Notes: generated by a model not told the origin, from the letters alone. DNA of 64,000 nt from Chryseolinea sp. H1M3-3 (GCF_029360725.1 NZ_JARKMY010000001.1:806001-870000); one strand, 5' to 3'; numbered from the stretch's first letter, positions 1-7,299 are shown. Translations and numbers: made by a program.

Positions 1-270
1 AGCTGAGCCTTTTTGTTTTTTCGCGGCATCTAAAATTAACACTGCAGCCGGAGGAGTCTTGATGACAAAATCAAAAGACTTGTCATTATACATTGTAATC
101 AACACTGGCAATACTTGACCCTGCTTATCTTGAGAACGTGCGTTGAATTGTTTGCAAAAGTCCATGATGTTAAGACCTTTACTACCTAACGCAGGTCCTA
201 TTGGGGGAGCGGGATTTGCCTGACCTCCTTTTACCTGTAATTTCAGATAACCTGTAATTTGTTTCGCCAT
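1..270 (-). CDS. rplK: 50S ribosomal protein L11, 3' end cut off by window edge
   Basis: The first 90 codons are present and the gene continues past position 1. The translation begins [17 protein letters not shown] and carries the L11 N-terminal signature [19 protein letters not shown], followed by the KTPPAAVLI segment that leads to the RNA-binding domain. L11 forms the GTPase-associated centre of the large ribosomal subunit with 23S rRNA and contacts elongation factors. It lies 7 nt after nusG, in the widespread bacterial order secE-nusG-rplK, so it is almost certainly co-transcribed with them. The ATG is fixed by the conserved N-terminus. Confidence 0.97.
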   Translation of the reverse strand, partial: MAKQITGYLKLQVKGGQANPAPPIGPALGSKGLNIMDFCKQFNARSQDKQGQVLPVLITMYNDKSFDFVIKTPPAAVLILDAAKKQKGSA

Positions 271-277
271 TGTTATC

Positions 278-847
278 TTAATCTAGCTTTTCTACCTGCA
301 TATAACTTAATTCGACCGGAGTGTTCCGACCGAAAATTTTCACCATCACGTTGAGTTTCTTTTTATCTTCAAAAATCTCCTCAACTGTTCCGGTAAATCC
401 GCTGAATGGACCATCCATTACTTTAACAGATTCACCTTTAATAAATGGTGTATCGAGTTTTTCCTCGAATTCGTCAATCTCATCAACTTTACCGAGAATC
501 CTATTCACCTCTGATTGACGAAGAGGAACGGGATCCTTGGAAGCCCCGGTACCGTTGTTGCCGAGAAATCCAATCACACCAGGAATACTATTCACAGCAT
601 GATAGGCCTCTCCATTTGAGAGGTCGGCTGAAATAAGAACATAACCCGGAAAGAAGTTGCGCTCACGAACACGCTTCTTACCGTTTCTCATTTCGTATAC
701 TTTTTCAGAAGGGATCAGCACCTGGGGAATAAAATCAGTAAGCTTTGAACGCTCGATCTCTGTTTCCAAATAGGACTTAACCTTTTTTTCCTGGCCACTG
801 ACGACCCTGAGAACATACCATTTCAGTTCGGCCATTACCTTCTGCAT
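278..847 (-). CDS. nusG: Transcription termination/antitermination protein NusG
   Basis: The product is 189 aa with an N-terminal NGN domain (about residues 5-115, [20 protein letters not shown] and the FFPGYVLI motif) and a C-terminal KOW domain (about 130-189, beginning [19 protein letters not shown]). NusG binds RNA polymerase, suppresses pausing, and couples to Rho or to the ribosome through S10. The ATG at 847 overlaps the secE stop codon by one base (TAATG), indicating translational coupling. A second in-frame ATG at 835 gives the more typical start MAELKWYV, so the first four residues are uncertain. Confidence 0.97.
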   Translation of the reverse strand: MQKVMAELKWYVLRVVSGQEKKVKSYLETEIERSKLTDFIPQVLIPSEKVYEMRNGKKRVRERNFFPGYVLISADLSNGEAYHAVNSIPGVIGFLGNNGTGASKDPVPLRQSEVNRILGKVDEIDEFEEKLDTPFIKGESVKVMDGPFSGFTGTVEEIFEDKKKLNVMVKIFGRNTPVELSYMQVEKLD

Positions 848-1038
848 TAAAATTCTCTATAAAACCAACCAAGACCGGTTTTGAAAACCCAGTCAATTGC
901 ACCTATAACTACAGCAAAGATGGTGGAAGCCACCAACACGAGAATAGCACTGCCTTGCAGTTCACTGTACTTGGACCAAGTCACTTTGTTCTTGATCTCA
1001 TCCCAAGATTCTCCGATATAGGTCTTTACTTTGTCCAT
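847..1038 (-). CDS. secE: Preprotein translocase subunit SecE
   Basis: This 63-aa protein has a short amphipathic N-terminal helix (residues about 1-30, including WDEIKNKVTWSKYSELQGS) and one transmembrane segment (about 31-51, AILVLVASTIFAVVIGAIDW). That is the usual compact bacterial SecE. It clamps SecY in the SecYEG channel of the inner membrane. It lies between tRNA-Trp and nusG and overlaps the nusG start by one base. The position directly before nusG and rplK supports the call as much as the sequence does. Confidence 0.95.
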   Translation of the reverse strand: MDKVKTYIGESWDEIKNKVTWSKYSELQGSAILVLVASTIFAVVIGAIDWVFKTGLGWFYREF

Positions 1039-1054
1039 TATAATTCTGGATTTG

Positions 1055-1127
1055 CACGGGTGGAGAGACTCGAACTCCCAGCCAACGGTTTTGGAGACCG
1101 CTACTCTACCAATTGAGCTACACCCGT
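1055..1127 (-). tRNA. tRNA-Trp (anticodon CCA)
   Basis: This 73-nt cloverleaf on the minus strand has acceptor arms ACGGGTG and CACCCGT with a G discriminator. The anticodon loop holds CCA inside GGTCT..AAACC arms, and the T arm contains GTTCGAGTC. The 3' CCA is not fully encoded (GCA follows). It lies 16 nt upstream of secE, so it is processed from the secE-nusG-rplK transcript, an arrangement common in bacteria. Confidence 0.97.
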
Positions 1128-1181
1128 TTATTATTTTTTGATTCAGCCCTGGTTGAAACTGGTTTATCCAGCTATTCTACC

Positions 1182-1201
1182 GCCCCGAAAGCATTTTCGG
1201 G
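1182..1201 (-). other. Leader hairpin upstream of tRNA-Trp
   Basis: CCCGAAA and TTTCGGG arms surround a short GCAT-type loop in the untranslated leader between the promoter at 1288-1316 and tRNA-Trp. No T-run follows on the minus strand, so it does not look like a terminator. It may help leader folding or tRNA 5' processing. Function unknown. Confidence 0.4.
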
Positions 1202-1287
1202 TCCGAACTTTACCTTTACAAAACGTTTTTTATGCGATTGCTCAATCCCTTTGAGCCGCACCCGATACCCTCAGCCCAAAAGGACTG

Positions 1288-1316
1288 CAAAGGTAGAACA
1301 ATAGGTAAGAAAACAA
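1288..1316 (-). promoter_or_regulatory. Promoter for tRNA-Trp-secE-nusG-rplK
   Basis: The minus strand has a perfect Bacteroidota -7 element TACCTTTG (1288-1295) and TTTTG at the -33 position (TTG at 1314-1316), separated by 18 nt. The predicted transcription start is near 1281. The -33 element lies inside the T-tract of the tuf terminator. Confidence 0.7.
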
Positions 1317-1344
1317 AAGCGTTCCTGAAATATTTCAGAAACGC
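1310..1344 (-). terminator. Intrinsic terminator after tuf
   Basis: The stem is GCGTTtCTGAAA pairing with TTTCAGgAACGC (1319-1344) with a single mismatch. On the minus strand CTTTTGTTTTC follows. It lies 21 nt past the tuf stop codon. The T-tract overlaps the -33 element of the next promoter. Confidence 0.8.
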
Positions 1345-1365
1345 CTTCGTCTTTACCTTAACTTA

Positions 1366-2553
1366 TTAGTCTAAAATTTCAGTCACCTGTCCAGATCCTA
1401 CAGTACGGCCACCTTCGCGGATTGCAAAACGAAGACCTTTTTCCATAGCAATCTTATTGATCAATTGTACTTCAATAGAGATATTATCGCCAGGCATAAC
1501 CATTTCTACACCGGCTGGAAGCATTACTTCTCCAGTAACGTCAGTGGTACGGAAATAGAATTGAGGACGATATTTATTAAAGAATGGCGTATGACGACCA
1601 CCTTCTTCTTTTGACAACACGTAAACTTCAGCTTTGAATTTAGCGTGAGGTGTAACAGAACCAGGTTTACAAATAACCATCCCTCTTTTGATCTGCTCTT
1701 TTTCAATACCGCGAAGCAATAAACCTACGTTATCACCAGCTTCTCCTCTATCGAGGATCTTACGGAACATTTCCACACCAGTGATAGTCGAAGTCAAGTT
1801 CTCAGCGCCCATACCTAAGATTTGTACAGGATCACCAGTCTTGATAACACCACGCTCGATACGACCAGTAGCAACTGTTCCACGACCTGTGATAGAAAAT
1901 ACGTCTTCAACAGGCATCAAAAAGTCTTTGTCAACCAAACGAACCGGAATCGGAATATGCTCATCAACGGCCGTCATCAATTCTTCCACTTTCTCAACCC
2001 ACTTAGGCTCACCGTTAAGTGCTCCAAGCGCCGATCCTCTAATTACAGGCATCGTGTCGCCAGGGAAGCTGTACGCTGACATCAATTCGCGAACTTCCAT
2101 TTCAACCAAGTCTAATAACTCAGCATCATCAACCAAATCCACTTTGTTCATAAACACCACAAGTGCAGGCACCCCTACCTGGCGAGCCAAAAGAATATGT
2201 TCACGAGTTTGAGGCATAGGACCATCAGTAGCAGCTACTACTAAAATCGCTCCGTCCATCTGAGCTGCTCCCGTAACCATGTTTTTTACATAGTCTGCGT
2301 GACCAGGGCAATCCACGTGAGCATAGTGTCTTTTTTCTGTAGCATACTCAACGTGTGAAGTATTGATTGTAATACCTCTTTCTTTTTCTTCTGGCGCATT
2401 GTCGATTGACGAGAAATCGCGCATAGAAGCAAGTCCTTTTGACGAAAGAACTTTTGTTATTGCAGCGGTAAGTGTGGTTTTACCGTGGTCAACGTGACCG
2501 ATGGTACCAATGTTTACGTGGGGTTTAGAACGATCGAATGTTTCTTTAGCCAT
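1366..2553 (-). CDS. tuf: Translation elongation factor Tu
   Basis: The product is 395 aa, the usual EF-Tu length. It has the G1 loop GHVDHGKTT (residues 19-27), the switch II motif [24 protein letters not shown] for guanine recognition, and the C-terminal barrels ending [12 protein letters not shown]-Tu delivers aminoacyl-tRNA to the ribosome as a GTP complex. It lies downstream of tRNA-Tyr, -Gly and -Thr, resembling the tRNA-tufB operon of other bacteria. No consensus promoter is visible in the 107 nt between tRNA-Thr and the ATG, so co-transcription with the tRNAs is likely. A terminator follows. Confidence 0.99.
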   Translation of the reverse strand: MAKETFDRSKPHVNIGTIGHVDHGKTTLTAAITKVLSSKGLASMRDFSSIDNAPEEKERGITINTSHVEYATEKRHYAHVDCPGHADYVKNMVTGAAQMDGAILVVAATDGPMPQTREHILLARQVGVPALVVFMNKVDLVDDAELLDLVEMEVRELMSAYSFPGDTMPVIRGSALGALNGEPKWVEKVEELMTAVDEHIPIPVRLVDKDFLMPVEDVFSITGRGTVATGRIERGVIKTGDPVQILGMGAENLTSTITGVEMFRKILDRGEAGDNVGLLLRGIEKEQIKRGMVICKPGSVTPHAKFKAEVYVLSKEEGGRHTPFFNKYRPQFYFRTTDVTGEVMLPAGVEMVMPGDNISIEVQLINKIAMEKGLRFAIREGGRTVGSGQVTEILD

Positions 2554-2660
2554 ATTTGAAAATCCCTGTTAAAATTTAAAGTATAGAAGTTTCTGTTTTA
2601 TTTTTTTCTTCACTCTCAAAACCAATCACATCCCCGTGACGGCTAGCCTCAGCAACCGAG

Positions 2661-2732
<72 letters not shown>

Positions 2733-2899
2733 TTATTTTTCGCTGCCCTCACGACTTGGCGCTACCGGCGCCATGGCTACCTCCGGATAACTATCCGGAG
2801 AGCTACAACAGCTTTGCTTGCCGTTACTGGTTATCCGCTAATCGTTAACCGTGTGTTACAACTAACGATTAACCATTAACGGACAACGGCTCAAAAAAG
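2733..2899. repeat. Spacer between tRNA-Thr and tRNA-Gly, packed with inverted repeats
   Basis: No gene is visible. Three separate inverted repeats fill this 167-nt spacer. TGGCGC and GCGCCA lie at 2757-2762 and 2768-2773. CTCCGGATA and TATCCGGAG lie at 2781-2789 and 2792-2800, with perfect 9-bp arms. TAATCGTTA and TAACGATTA lie at 2839-2847 and 2863-2871. A 15-bp copy of the tRNA-Thr 5' region also lies here (separate entry). The hairpins may guide processing of the tRNA precursor or be remnants of repeat elements. Confidence 0.6.
2800..2814 (-). repeat. Duplicated fragment of the tRNA-Thr 5' end
   Basis: The 15 bp GAGCTACAACAGCTT (plus strand) are identical at 2720-2734, inside tRNA-Thr, and at 2800-2814, 80 nt upstream in transcription. 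On the minus strand the copy equals the first 13 nt of tRNA-Thr (acceptor strand and start of the D arm) plus 2 nt of leader. No other part of a tRNA is present, so it is a fragment. Confidence 0.7.
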
Positions 2900-2972
2900 A
2901 GCGGGAGACGAGGCTCGAACCCGCGACCTATAGCTTGGAAGGCTATCGCTCTACCAACTGAGCTACTCCCGC
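2900..2972 (-). tRNA. tRNA-Gly (anticodon TCC)
   Basis: This 73-nt cloverleaf has acceptor arms GCGGGAG and CTCCCGC with discriminator T. The anticodon stem is ATAGC/GCTAT with loop CTTCCAA, and the T arm contains GTTCGAGCC. CCA is not encoded. It is the middle tRNA of the cluster. Confidence 0.97.
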
Positions 2973-3040
2973 ATTGTCTGCCGTAATTTAGGTGCGGTCC
3001 GGTATTACCAAACTCACCATAACTACAACAAATACTTTTC

Positions 3041-3093
3041 CCGCCGCAGTACTCCTTGGCGAGGAGGGTCCACCTTTGCCACAGCTTCGGCGG
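3041..3093. repeat. Inverted repeat in the tRNA-Gly/tRNA-Tyr spacer
   Basis: Outer arms CCGCCG (3041-3046) and CGGCGG (3088-3093) enclose an inner hairpin CTCCT/AGGAG (3052-3056 and 3062-3066). The 126-nt spacer holds no gene. The structure would fold in the tRNA precursor. Whether it is a dispersed genomic repeat cannot be told from this window. Confidence 0.45.
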
Positions 3094-3098
3094 ACACG

Positions 3099-3181
3099 TG
3101 GGGGAAATAGGATTCGAACCTATGAAGTCATAAGACAACAGATTTACAGTCTGTCCCAGTTGGCCGCTTTGGTATTCCCCC
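3099..3181 (-). tRNA. tRNA-Tyr (anticodon GTA)
   Basis: This 83-nt tRNA has the long variable arm of the tyrosine class. The acceptor arms are GGGGGAA and TTCCCCC with discriminator A. The anticodon loop between CAGACT and AATCTG holds GTA, and the T arm contains GTTCGAATCC. It is the first tRNA of the cluster, downstream of the promoter at 3249-3277. Confidence 0.97.
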
Positions 3182-3204
3182 TACAATATTTTTAAGAACG
3201 AATG

Positions 3205-3236
3205 AAAAGCCTCCCGAAGCTTCAGGAGGCTTTTTT
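3205..3236 (-). terminator. Terminator-like hairpin between recF operon and tRNA-Tyr
   Basis: GCCTCC (3209-3214) pairs with GGAGGC (3225-3230). The interior GAAGCTTC is self-complementary, so the stem can extend. On the minus strand TTTT follows, and on the plus strand TTTTTT. It would stop recF-operon transcripts. It also lies between the tRNA promoter and tRNA-Tyr, so it could attenuate the tRNA operon. Confidence 0.6.
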
Positions 3237-3248
3237 AAAAAGAGAGTG

Positions 3249-3277
3249 CAAAATTATACGCTTTTACACTTTTTCAA
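3249..3277 (-). promoter_or_regulatory. Promoter for the tRNA-Tyr-Gly-Thr-tuf operon
   Basis: The minus strand carries the perfect -7 element TAATTTTG (3249-3256) and TTTTG at -33 (TTG at 3275-3277) with 18-nt spacing. The predicted start is near 3242, about 60 nt before tRNA-Tyr. Confidence 0.7.
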
Positions 3278-3371
3278 AACTTATACTCAGAATTTAACTT
3301 ATAATCGAGTAGATACCTCACCTTTTTTAATGTAAGGACAGCGTTACAGGTAGATATAATTGATCTATTAT

Positions 3372-3668
3372 TTACATAGCGATAATTTCTGTGATCACGC
3401 CTTCTCCAAATTCTTTCCGAAAAAGCGCCAGTACTTCGGTTTTATGAAGGGAGAAGTCATGCCTCATTGTAGGCGAGTCAAATTCTACGAAAAGAACTTT
3501 ATTTTTAATAAACACCTTTCTGGTTCGGCTTGCTATTGGTTTTCCTACCAGCCGTTCCCAGGATTCGATGATATTCGCTTCATCATACTTATTTGTAAGG
3601 CGGTAGGAATTGAGCAAGTCTCGAATGGCCTGACCGACAGATTGAAATTCATTTTTCTTGTTGCTCAT
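3372..3668 (-). CDS. DUF721 (DciA-like) protein
   Basis: This 98-aa protein has the DUF721 pattern: an N-terminal helix (VGQAIRDLLNSYRL), a WERLVG core near residue 37 followed by RTRKVFIKNKVLFVEFDS, and a helix with the RHDFSLHKTEVL motif. In proteobacteria the DUF721 protein DciA works with the replicative helicase DnaB. Short versions next to recF are common in Bacteroidota, but their role is less well defined. It overlaps the recF 3' end by 20 nt, so the two are translated from one message. The family call is firm and the replication role is inferred. Confidence 0.85.
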   Translation of the reverse strand: MSNKKNEFQSVGQAIRDLLNSYRLTNKYDEANIIESWERLVGKPIASRTRKVFIKNKVLFVEFDSPTMRHDFSLHKTEVLALFRKEFGEGVITEIIAM

Positions 3669-4767
3669 ATAGAGTGACCTTTCCTTGATCGATATTGAAG
3701 ACAGTAGATGGTACGTTTATATGATTTAACAATCCCCTGGTTCGCTCAGGACGTGCATCTGTTATAAAAAGCTGGCCGAATTCTGATTTGATTAGTTCTA
3801 ACAACCGGGCAATCCGAAAGTCGTCCAATTTATCAAAAATATCGTCCAGTAATAAAATTGGTTTAAAGCCTTTATGTAAATCAAGTATTTCAAATTGGGC
3901 TAACTTCATGGCAATCACAAAAGATTTCTGCTGTCCTTGAGAGCCATATCTTTTTAAGGCTTCATTCCCCAATATGAAATCATAATCATCTTTATGTATG
4001 CCGAAATTTGTTCGTTGCAAAGCTACATCGCGGGGCCTAACATCCATCAGACCTGCACTAAATGTCTTTCCCTTCAATTCCGAATTATACTGTACCTCTG
4101 CCGATTCAGAATTTTCTACGAGAAAGTGGTAATATTTTTGAAATACTGGCGAAAATTCAATGATAAAGGCAGACCTTCTTTTAAAAATTGAGTCGCCCAA
4201 TGTACTTAATAACTTGTCATATGACTCGAATGCAATCCAATCCACTGCTGATCCCCGTTCAGCATAAAGCTTTAAAAGTCCATTTCGTAGCTTTAGGGCT
4301 TGGTTATATTGTATTAAGTTTTCGAGGTATATTTTATCCAATTGAGAAATTATGCCATCAAAAAATCTTCTTCTCCCTTCACTTCCTTCATTTACCAAAT
4401 ACACATCGTCGGGCGCGATTAGCACAATAGGATACTTTCCTATGTGTTCACTTAATTTTTGATATTCGAGCGAATCCTCCCGAAATATTTTCTTGGCGCC
4501 AAGTTGAACGGTGCTGGTTACTTCTTTAGTTGTCGAATCGTTCTTGAACACTCCTTTTATAAAGAAATACGAGTTGCCCTGTGTAATACATTGCTGGTCT
4601 GAAGAGGAAAAAGCGCTTTTTGTGAAGCCCAGGTAGTAGATGGCATCCAGTAAATTGGTTTTGCCACTTCCATTCTTTCCGACTAAAACATTGATTCGAG
4701 GCGAAAAACGCAAATTTTCGTCTAAATAATTCTTAAAACTTAAAAGATGGAGGGTTTCAAGATGCAT
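3649..4767 (-). CDS. recF: DNA replication and repair protein RecF
   Basis: This 372-aa SMC-like ATPase has Walker A GKNGSGKT (residues 30-37), a signature region near SQGQQKSFVIAMKLAQ, and the Walker B-type LLLDDIFDKLD followed by the D-loop. RecF helps load RecA at single-strand gaps through RecFOR. Length and motif order are typical. It overlaps the DUF721 gene downstream and lies divergent to pdhA, 78 nt away if pdhA starts at 4846. The neighbourhood differs from the dnaA-dnaN-recF order of many bacteria, as is usual in this phylum. Confidence 0.96.
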   Translation of the reverse strand: MHLETLHLLSFKNYLDENLRFSPRINVLVGKNGSGKTNLLDAIYYLGFTKSAFSSSDQQCITQGNSYFFIKGVFKNDSTTKEVTSTVQLGAKKIFREDSLEYQKLSEHIGKYPIVLIAPDDVYLVNEGSEGRRRFFDGIISQLDKIYLENLIQYNQALKLRNGLLKLYAERGSAVDWIAFESYDKLLSTLGDSIFKRRSAFIIEFSPVFQKYYHFLVENSESAEVQYNSELKGKTFSAGLMDVRPRDVALQRTNFGIHKDDYDFILGNEALKRYGSQGQQKSFVIAMKLAQFEILDLHKGFKPILLLDDIFDKLDDFRIARLLELIKSEFGQLFITDARPERTRGLLNHINVPSTVFNIDQGKVTLYEQQEK

Positions 4768-4790
4768 GAAAGGAATTAATGGATGAAAGT

Positions 4791-4821
4791 TTGGCGAATG
4801 TTCGTTTGGGAATTAATTTCG
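4791..4821 (+). promoter_or_regulatory. Possible pdhA promoter
   Basis: TTG (4791-4793) is followed after 20 nt by TAATTTCG (4814-4821), one mismatch from the -7 consensus. The predicted start is near 4828. The site would lie inside the reading frame if pdhA began at the upstream ATG (4783), which favours the start at 4846. Confidence 0.4.
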
Positions 4822-4845
4822 CAACTCGAATCCAAAAATAGGGAT

Positions 4846-5889
4846 ATGCCTACGACAACCAAAGCGAAGAACGAGCCGGCTGGTGCTAAAAAGAATGATG
4901 CGACTGAATTCTCTAAAGAAACATACCTGTATTGGTATGAAAGCATGCAGTTGATGCGCAAGTTTGAAGAAAAAGCCGGACAGCTTTATGGAATGCAAAA
5001 GATTAAAGGTTTTTGTCATTTATATATAGGTCAGGAAGCTTGTGCGTCCGGAGCGGTAACAGCCTTAAGAAAAGGTGATAAATGGATTACTGCATACCGG
5101 GACCATGGTCATCCTCTGGCGTTGGGTACAAATCCAAAGGCTATCATGGCAGAACTTTATGGAAAAGAAACCGGAACCACAAAAGGTAAAGGTGGATCCA
5201 TGCACATCTTCGATAAGAATGTTGGCTTTGTTGGAGGTCATGGAATCGTAGGGGCCCAGGTTCCGCTAGGTGCTGGTATTGCTTTCGCGGAAAAATATAA
5301 TAAAACAGGCAATTTGTGCATATGCTATATGGGAGACGGCGCCGTACGCCAAGGTGCTTTCCATGAAGCTTTAAACCTGGCGATGTTATGGAAATTACCG
5401 GTCATTTTTGTTATTGAAAACAACGGTTACGCCATGGGTACCTCAGTAAAGAGGACTTCTAACGTAACTGATCTTTATACTTTGGCCGACGCTTATGATA
5501 TGCCGTCGGAACCTGTAGATGCGATGAAAGTGGAGGAGGTTCATAAGTCTGTAGCACGCGCGGCCGAAAGAGCCCGGAAAGGCGAAGGCCCCACACTTCT
5601 TGAGTTCAGAACTTATCGTTACAAGGGTCACTCCATGTCAGATCCGCAAAAATATAGAACCAAAGAAGAGGTTGAACAGTATAAACAACGCGATCCAATC
5701 GAGGTGGTGAAACAAGCTATTCTTGATAAAAAATTTGCTACTGAAAAAGATCTTGAGGCTATTGACCAAAAGATAGTGGGTCAGGTGGATGAAAGCGTGA
5801 AGTTTGCAGAAGAATCAAATTTTCCGGATCCATCGGAGGCATTGACCGATGTTTACGTTCAATCGGATTATCCATTTATTCTGGATTAG
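4846..5889 (+). CDS. pdhA: Pyruvate dehydrogenase E1 component, alpha subunit
   Basis: This is the thiamine diphosphate-dependent alpha subunit of an alpha2beta2 E1, which decarboxylates pyruvate and passes the acetyl group to E2. It shows the E1-alpha opening YESMQLMRKFEEKAGQLYG, the AYRDHGH and KGKGGSMH segments, the ThDP/Mg motif GDGAVRQGAFHEALNLA...ENN, and the phosphorylation-loop region YRYKGHSMSDPQKYRTKEE. From 4846 it is 347 aa. An in-frame ATG at 4783 adds 21 residues without similarity to the family and would leave 15 nt to the divergent recF. No E1-beta, E2 or E3 gene is adjacent, so the complex is encoded in scattered loci. Confidence 0.94.
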   Translation: MPTTTKAKNEPAGAKKNDATEFSKETYLYWYESMQLMRKFEEKAGQLYGMQKIKGFCHLYIGQEACASGAVTALRKGDKWITAYRDHGHPLALGTNPKAIMAELYGKETGTTKGKGGSMHIFDKNVGFVGGHGIVGAQVPLGAGIAFAEKYNKTGNLCICYMGDGAVRQGAFHEALNLAMLWKLPVIFVIENNGYAMGTSVKRTSNVTDLYTLADAYDMPSEPVDAMKVEEVHKSVARAAERARKGEGPTLLEFRTYRYKGHSMSDPQKYRTKEEVEQYKQRDPIEVVKQAILDKKFATEKDLEAIDQKIVGQVDESVKFAEESNFPDPSEALTDVYVQSDYPFILD

Positions 5890-5895
5890 GACAGC

Positions 5896-5926
5896 TTTGT
5901 TTAGAATCATCTAATTTGTAGTTTTG
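5896..5926 (+). promoter_or_regulatory. Promoter for the TPR membrane protein gene
   Basis: TTTG (5896-5899) and a perfect -7 element TAGTTTTG (5919-5926) are separated by 19 nt. The predicted start is near 5933. Confidence 0.65.
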
Positions 5927-5932
5927 CGCCCC

Positions 5933-5950
5933 TCCGAAGTTTTATTCGGA
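5933..5950 (+). terminator. Hairpin after pdhA, at the start of the next transcript
   Basis: TCCGAA and TTCGGA flank a 6-nt loop, followed by an AT-rich ATAATTATTT rather than a clean T-run. It lies 44 nt past the pdhA stop and just downstream of the promoter at 5896-5926. It could be a weak pdhA terminator or a 5' leader hairpin. Confidence 0.4.
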
Positions 5951-6013
5951 ATAATTATTTATTTATCGCGAAAGAATTGATTCCTTGGTTTCCCTGGAAT
6001 AATATAAAATACA

Positions 6014-6703
6014 ATGGCTAAAAAGGAAGAACACAAACACGAACTTCTCGAAAACCCGGAAGCCCTAAAGGAAAAATTAGAAGGTGCTGAGAATTGGCTT
6101 GAGCAGAACCCTAAGATTGTAGTAGGTATTGCTGCGGCTATTCTAATTATCGTTGGGGGCTATTTTGCTTTCAATTATTATAAGAATAATCAAAACGACT
6201 TAGCGCAAAAGGAAATGTTTCAGGCGGTTTATTACTTTGAAGCCGATAGTCTGGACAAGGCGCTTAATGGCGATGGTAACAATTTAGGCTTCCTACAAAT
6301 CATTGATGAATTTGGAATAACAGACGCTGCGAATTTGGCGAACTACTACGCGGGTGTGACTTACCTGAAGCAAGGAAAATTTGAATTAGCGCGGCTATAC
6401 CTGGAAGACTTCAGTGCGAATGATCTGCTTGTTCAGGCACGCGCCTACAGCCTGGTAGGAGACAGCTACATGGAAGAACAAAAGTATGATGATGCTGCGA
6501 AATACTATAGCAAGGCAGCGAACCATAAGCCTAACAAATATTTTTCGCCCAGTTATTTAATGAAGGAAGCACTGGCCTATGAAAAATTAAATCAGCCCGA
6601 TAAGGCCAGAGAGGCGTACGACAAAATCATTAATGAATATTGGGATTCCTCGGAGTATCAAAATGCACGAAAATATAAAGCGCGCCTAGAACCTAATTCT
6701 TAA
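6014..6703 (+). CDS. Inner-membrane-anchored tetratricopeptide protein (YfgM-like layout)
   Basis: This 229-aa protein has a charged cytoplasmic N-terminus (residues 1-33, rich in Lys and Glu), one transmembrane helix (about 34-54, KIVVGIAAAILIIVGGYFAF), and a C-terminal region of TPR-like helix pairs (about 95-225). One repeat is ARAYSLVGDSYMEEQKYDDA and another ALAYEKLNQPDKAREAYDKI. The layout matches YfgM-type proteins, which in proteobacteria associate with SecYEG and periplasmic chaperones. That role is only inferred here. It has its own promoter and a strong terminator, so it is probably monocistronic. Confidence 0.75.
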   Translation: MAKKEEHKHELLENPEALKEKLEGAENWLEQNPKIVVGIAAAILIIVGGYFAFNYYKNNQNDLAQKEMFQAVYYFEADSLDKALNGDGNNLGFLQIIDEFGITDAANLANYYAGVTYLKQGKFELARLYLEDFSANDLLVQARAYSLVGDSYMEEQKYDDAAKYYSKAANHKPNKYFSPSYLMKEALAYEKLNQPDKAREAYDKIINEYWDSSEYQNARKYKARLEPNS

Positions 6704-6720
6704 GATATTCAAGATCATTC

Positions 6721-6750
6721 AAGGGATAGATTTCGTTCTATCCCTTTTTT
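6721..6750 (+). terminator. Intrinsic terminator after the TPR gene
   Basis: Perfect 10-bp stem AAGGGATAGA (6721-6730) with TCTATCCCTT (6737-6746), 6-nt loop TTTCGT, then more T. It lies 18 nt past the stop codon and only 26 nt before ribH. Confidence 0.85.
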
Positions 6751-6776
6751 ATTTCACGATAGACTCACAAATTACT

Positions 6777-7244
6777 ATGGCAGGCCCATTAACGTCAGGT
6801 AAAGTAAAATCAAAGGTCAACCTTTCTAAGAAAAATTTTGCGATCATCGTAGCGGAATGGAATGCAGAGATAACTGAGGCCCTATACGAAGGAGCATGGT
6901 CAAGTTTGATTGAACATGGGGTTAAGAAAGAAAACATCATTCGCAAGAATGTCCCCGGCAGTTTCGAATTGTCTTTGGGTGCCTTGTGGATGGCAGAAGA
7001 TAAAAAAATTGACGCAGTAATTTGTCTTGGTTGCGTAATTCAAGGCGACACCCCACATTTTGATTTCATCTGCCAGTCTGTTTCGTATGGAATAACCCAG
7101 GCAGGTTTAAAGACAAGAAAACCAGTAATTTTTGGAGTTATTACCACTTTAAATCATCAGCAGGCCTTGGATCGGGCGGGAGGAAAACTAGGCAACAAAG
7201 GTGAAGAAGCTGCAATCAGTGCTATTAAAATGCTGAACTTTTAG
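6777..7244 (+). CDS. ribH: 6,7-dimethyl-8-ribityllumazine synthase
   Basis: At 155 aa it has the standard length. RibH condenses 5-amino-6-ribitylaminouracil with dihydroxybutanone phosphate, the penultimate step of riboflavin synthesis. Motifs are VAEWNAEITEALYEGA near residue 27, NVPGSFELSLGAL (substrate loop), CLGCVIQGDTPHFDFIC with the catalytic His, and FGVITTLNHQQALDRAGG with NKG near the C-terminus. No other rib gene is nearby. It starts 26 nt after a strong terminator and no consensus promoter is visible in that gap. Confidence 0.96.
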   Translation: MAGPLTSGKVKSKVNLSKKNFAIIVAEWNAEITEALYEGAWSSLIEHGVKKENIIRKNVPGSFELSLGALWMAEDKKIDAVICLGCVIQGDTPHFDFICQSVSYGITQAGLKTRKPVIFGVITTLNHQQALDRAGGKLGNKGEEAAISAIKMLNF

Positions 7245-7251
7245 AAATAAA

Positions 7252-7284
7252 AAATAAAGCGCCTTTAGAGCGCTTTATTTTTTT
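7252..7284. terminator. Bidirectional terminator between ribH and icd
   Basis: Perfect 11-bp stem AAATAAAGCGC (7252-7262) and GCGCTTTATTT (7270-7280) with loop CTTTAGA, flanked by T on the plus strand and A on the other side. It serves the convergent ribH (+) and icd (-) genes. Confidence 0.85.
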
Positions 7285-7299
7285 GAAGAAATATTTCAA

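Noticed and set aside
1113-1304. Plus-strand reading frame of 63 codons between tRNA-Trp and tuf
   Set aside because: It overlaps the promoter and leader of the opposite-strand operon, and its product has no plausible domain or signal.
1688-2212. 174-codon frame opposite tuf
   Set aside because: Ser/Thr/Pro-rich antisense shadow of a highly conserved gene. Composition mirrors the opposite strand.
2869-3138. Minus-strand reading frame of 89 codons across the tRNA-Gly/tRNA-Tyr region
   Set aside because: It runs through tRNA-Gly and part of tRNA-Tyr, so it is a by-product of structured RNA genes.
4783-4845. Upstream ATG extension of pdhA
   Set aside because: It adds unconserved residues, overlaps a promoter-like element, and leaves only 15 nt to the divergent recF.
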